A stretch of DNA of 6,447 bases from Bacillota bacterium (GTDB lineage: Bacteria; Bacillota_B; Desulfitobacteriia; Desulfitobacteriales; Desulfitobacteriaceae). How positions within the stretch are numbered: the stretch's first letter is position 1; each line of letters opens with the position of its first letter. The DNA lies in the NCBI GenBank assembly GCA_021779415.1, contig JAJYAS010000210.1, forward strand, positions 1 through 6,447. The letters run 5' to 3'. A model generated the notes under the pieces. It was not told the DNA's origin and did no database searches. It saw only the letters and a program-made list of their open reading frames with translations. Both the position numbers and the translations under genes were made by a program. Of the stretch, positions 5,201 to 6,447 are shown piece by piece.

Positions 5201-5241
5201 CTTAAAACAAGGTAAACATACGTAAGGAGGAACATATAGGA

Positions 5242-6231
5242 ATGTCAAATGTTGCAATTGTTGGGGCTACGGGCGCAGTGGGACAAGAGTTTCTAAAGAT
5301 TCTTGCTGAACGTCATTTCCCCGTTGATGAATTAAGGTTGTTAGCCACCAAGCGTTCCGCGGGAAAACACATTTCATGGCAGGGTCGGGATCTAGAGGTT
5401 CAAGCGACAACTCACGAGAGTTTTAAGGGTATAGACATTGCTCTCTTTGCTGGTGGATCAGGGAGTACAGAATTTGCTCGTTCCGCGGTGGATAGTGGAG
5501 CAGTAGTAATTGATAATAGCAGCGCTTTTCGGCTTGATCCAGAAGTGCCTTTAGTTGTTCCTGAAGTTAATCCGGAAGATGTAAAATGGCATAAGGGGAT
5601 TATTGCCAACCCCAATTGTTCAACAATCATTATGGCCGTTGCTCTCAAACCAATTTTCGATTTGGCAGGAATTCGCAGGGTTGTTGTTTCAACGTACCAA
5701 GCCGTGTCGGGAGCAGGACGGGAAGGTATCGAGGAACTTGAGAATCAGGTAAAGGCTTGGTCTCAGGGGGATGAGATTGCGGCTAATGTTTTCCCTTACC
5801 AAATTGCCTTTAACCTTATTCCCCGCATCGATGTATTTCAAGAGGGAGACTACACTAAAGAGGAGTGGAAGATGGTTAAGGAAACTCAGAAGATTTTCCA
5901 TGCTCCGAATATGGCAATTACCGCGACCACGGTTCGAGTACCTGTATTCCGTAGTCACTCTGAGTCCATCAATGTAGAGACAGAGCGCTTAGTCACTGTT
6001 TCTGAAGTTCGAGCAGCCTTAAGTAAAGCGGCGGGTGTTATTGTAGATGATGAGCCGAGTAAGGACCGCTATCCCATGCCTTGGTTCAGTTCTGACAAGG
6101 ACGAAGTTTATGTCGGACGCTTGCGTAAGGATTTTTCCATTGACCAAGGCTTTAACTTGTGGGTGGCTGGAGATCAAATTCGTAAGGGTGCGGCAACGAA
6201 TGCCGTACAGATAGCGGAACTTTTACTGTAA
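5242..6231 (+). CDS. asd: Aspartate-semialdehyde dehydrogenase
   Basis: Asd reduces aspartyl phosphate to L-aspartate 4-semialdehyde with NADPH, the branch precursor for lysine/diaminopimelate/DPA and for threonine and methionine. The 329-residue protein shows the N-terminal nucleotide-binding loop GATGAVG (8-14) and DNSSAFRLDPEVPLVVPEVN (91-110). The active-site motif NPNCSTI has the catalytic Cys at 126, and YQAVSGAG (152-159) carries Gln153. RVPVFRSHSES (232-242) holds the substrate-binding Arg232 and catalytic His239, with the expected spacing of seven. The C-terminus (VGRLRKD, then FNLWVAGDQIRKGAATNAVQIAE) is complete. The ATG at 5242 has AAGGAGG (5224-5230) 11 bases upstream, slightly long but with no better start. 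A 91-base gap with a hairpin separates it from dpaB, and dapG follows closely. The asd-dapG order after dpaAB matches B. subtilis. Confidence 0.97.
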   Translation: MSNVAIVGATGAVGQEFLKILAERHFPVDELRLLATKRSAGKHISWQGRDLEVQATTHESFKGIDIALFAGGSGSTEFARSAVDSGAVVIDNSSAFRLDPEVPLVVPEVNPEDVKWHKGIIANPNCSTIIMAVALKPIFDLAGIRRVVVSTYQAVSGAGREGIEELENQVKAWSQGDEIAANVFPYQIAFNLIPRIDVFQEGDYTKEEWKMVKETQKIFHAPNMAITATTVRVPVFRSHSESINVETERLVTVSEVRAALSKAAGVIVDDEPSKDRYPMPWFSSDKDEVYVGRLRKDFSIDQGFNLWVAGDQIRKGAATNAVQIAELLL

Positions 6232-6280
6232 TAACGTGCATCGTGCCTCGAGCATCATGTATCGAAGAGGGGGTATGGGG

Positions 6281-6447
6281 GTGCGAATTTTAGTTCAGAA
6301 GTTTGGCGGAACCTCCGTGGCCACAGCGGAGCGGAGAGAGCAGGTCGCTTCCAAAGTTTCAGAGGCTGTTCATAGTGGGTATTCGACGGTTATTGTGGTG
6401 TCTGCCATAGGCCGTTCCGGGGACCCCTACGCAACGGATACCTTTTT
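6281..6447 (+). CDS. dapG: Aspartate kinase (DapG type), 5' end only
   Basis: The gene runs off the right edge; 55 codons are visible. Aspartate kinase phosphorylates aspartate, the first step of the aspartate family pathway. The N-terminus RILVQKFGGTSVA contains the kinase signature KFGGTSV (7-13), with the conserved ATP/substrate-site Lys7. The later segment VIVVSAIGRSGDPYATD resembles the SAMGRxGxPYATD block of the Bacillus DapG isozyme more than the LysC type. GTG at 6281 is preferred: the G-rich ribosome binding site at 6266-6273 is 7 bases away and the protein then aligns with MKIIVQKFGG-type starts. ATG at 6275 (adding Met-Gly) is possible but sits almost on the ribosome binding site. 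The regulatory ACT domains lie outside the window. The 43-base gap after asd has no clear promoter or terminator, suggesting an asd-dapG operon. The isozyme assignment is partly by context. Confidence 0.88.
   Translation, partial: MRILVQKFGGTSVATAERREQVASKVSEAVHSGYSTVIVVSAIGRSGDPYATDTF

Noticed and set aside
5180..5208. Sigma-A promoter for asd (TTGCCT-N17-TAAAAC)
   Set aside because: Both boxes are poor matches and the -35 lies inside the stable hairpin; it is better explained as chance.
5217..5225. Sigma-K or sigma-E -10 (CATACGTAA) in front of asd
   Set aside because: Key positions do not match (no T before the final A; not CATACAnT) and the transcript would start at or inside the ribosome binding site.
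210..5958. Several open frames on the - strand inside mlpA, the small membrane gene/ymxH and asd, and + strand out-of-frame ones inside dut and asd
   Set aside because: They overlap strongly supported genes and their translations show no recognisable domain. They are shadows of the real coding frames.
6275..6280. ATG at 6275 as the dapG start
   Set aside because: It nearly abuts the G-rich ribosome binding site, and GTG 6281 gives better spacing and the usual N-terminus. Not excluded.
1..6447. An undescribed defence, mobile or biosynthetic system
   Set aside because: Apart from one small unrecognised membrane gene, every gene belongs to a known core or sporulation family in a largely known order. 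No repeats of CRISPR type, transposase or toxin-antitoxin pair were seen.

Overview
The window looks like chromosomal core DNA from an endospore-forming, low-to-mid-GC Bacillota, most likely a clostridial lineage of the Desulfitobacterium/Desulfosporosinus (Peptococcaceae-like) kind. The reasons are the two dipicolinate synthase genes (dpaA and dpaB, found in endospore formers), a YlmC/YmxH-family sporulation gene, strong AGGAGG-type ribosome binding sites, and frequent TTG/GTG starts. The genus is a guess from gene order and protein style; no database was searched.

Every convincing gene lies on the + strand, tightly packed, and no stretch above 300 bases lacks a gene. The layout is as follows. 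Bases 2-199 hold the 3' end of a D-Ala-D-Ala carboxypeptidase gene (dacF-like), followed by an M16 zinc protease (mlpA/ymxG, 205-1476) and dUTPase (dut, 1542-1988). Next come a 100-residue membrane protein I do not recognise (2048-2350) and a PRC-barrel sporulation protein (ymxH/ylmC, 2364-2633). A strong sigma-A-type promoter (2642-2670) and a Rho-independent-terminator-like hairpin (2686-2716) then lead into dapB (2744-3547). A short gap carrying a sigma-K-like/TATAAT promoter (3563-3591) precedes dpaA (3633-4544) and dpaB (4563-5150). After a U-tract-less hairpin (5174-5200) come asd (5242-6231) and the 5' end of dapG (6281 to the window edge).

The right half is a metabolic unit. DapG and Asd make aspartate semialdehyde, and DapA (not in the window; usually just downstream of dapG) condenses it with pyruvate. 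DapB then takes the product towards diaminopimelate, lysine and peptidoglycan, while DpaA/DpaB oxidise it to dipicolinic acid for the spore core. The backbone mlpA-ymxH-dpaA-dpaB-asd-dapG is the known Bacillus subtilis order; here dut, the small membrane gene and dapB are interleaved.

I found no mobile element, CRISPR array, RNA gene or clearly novel system. The items most worth a second look are the promoter-terminator arrangement in the dapB leader, the unrecognised small membrane protein, and the candidate sporulation promoters.
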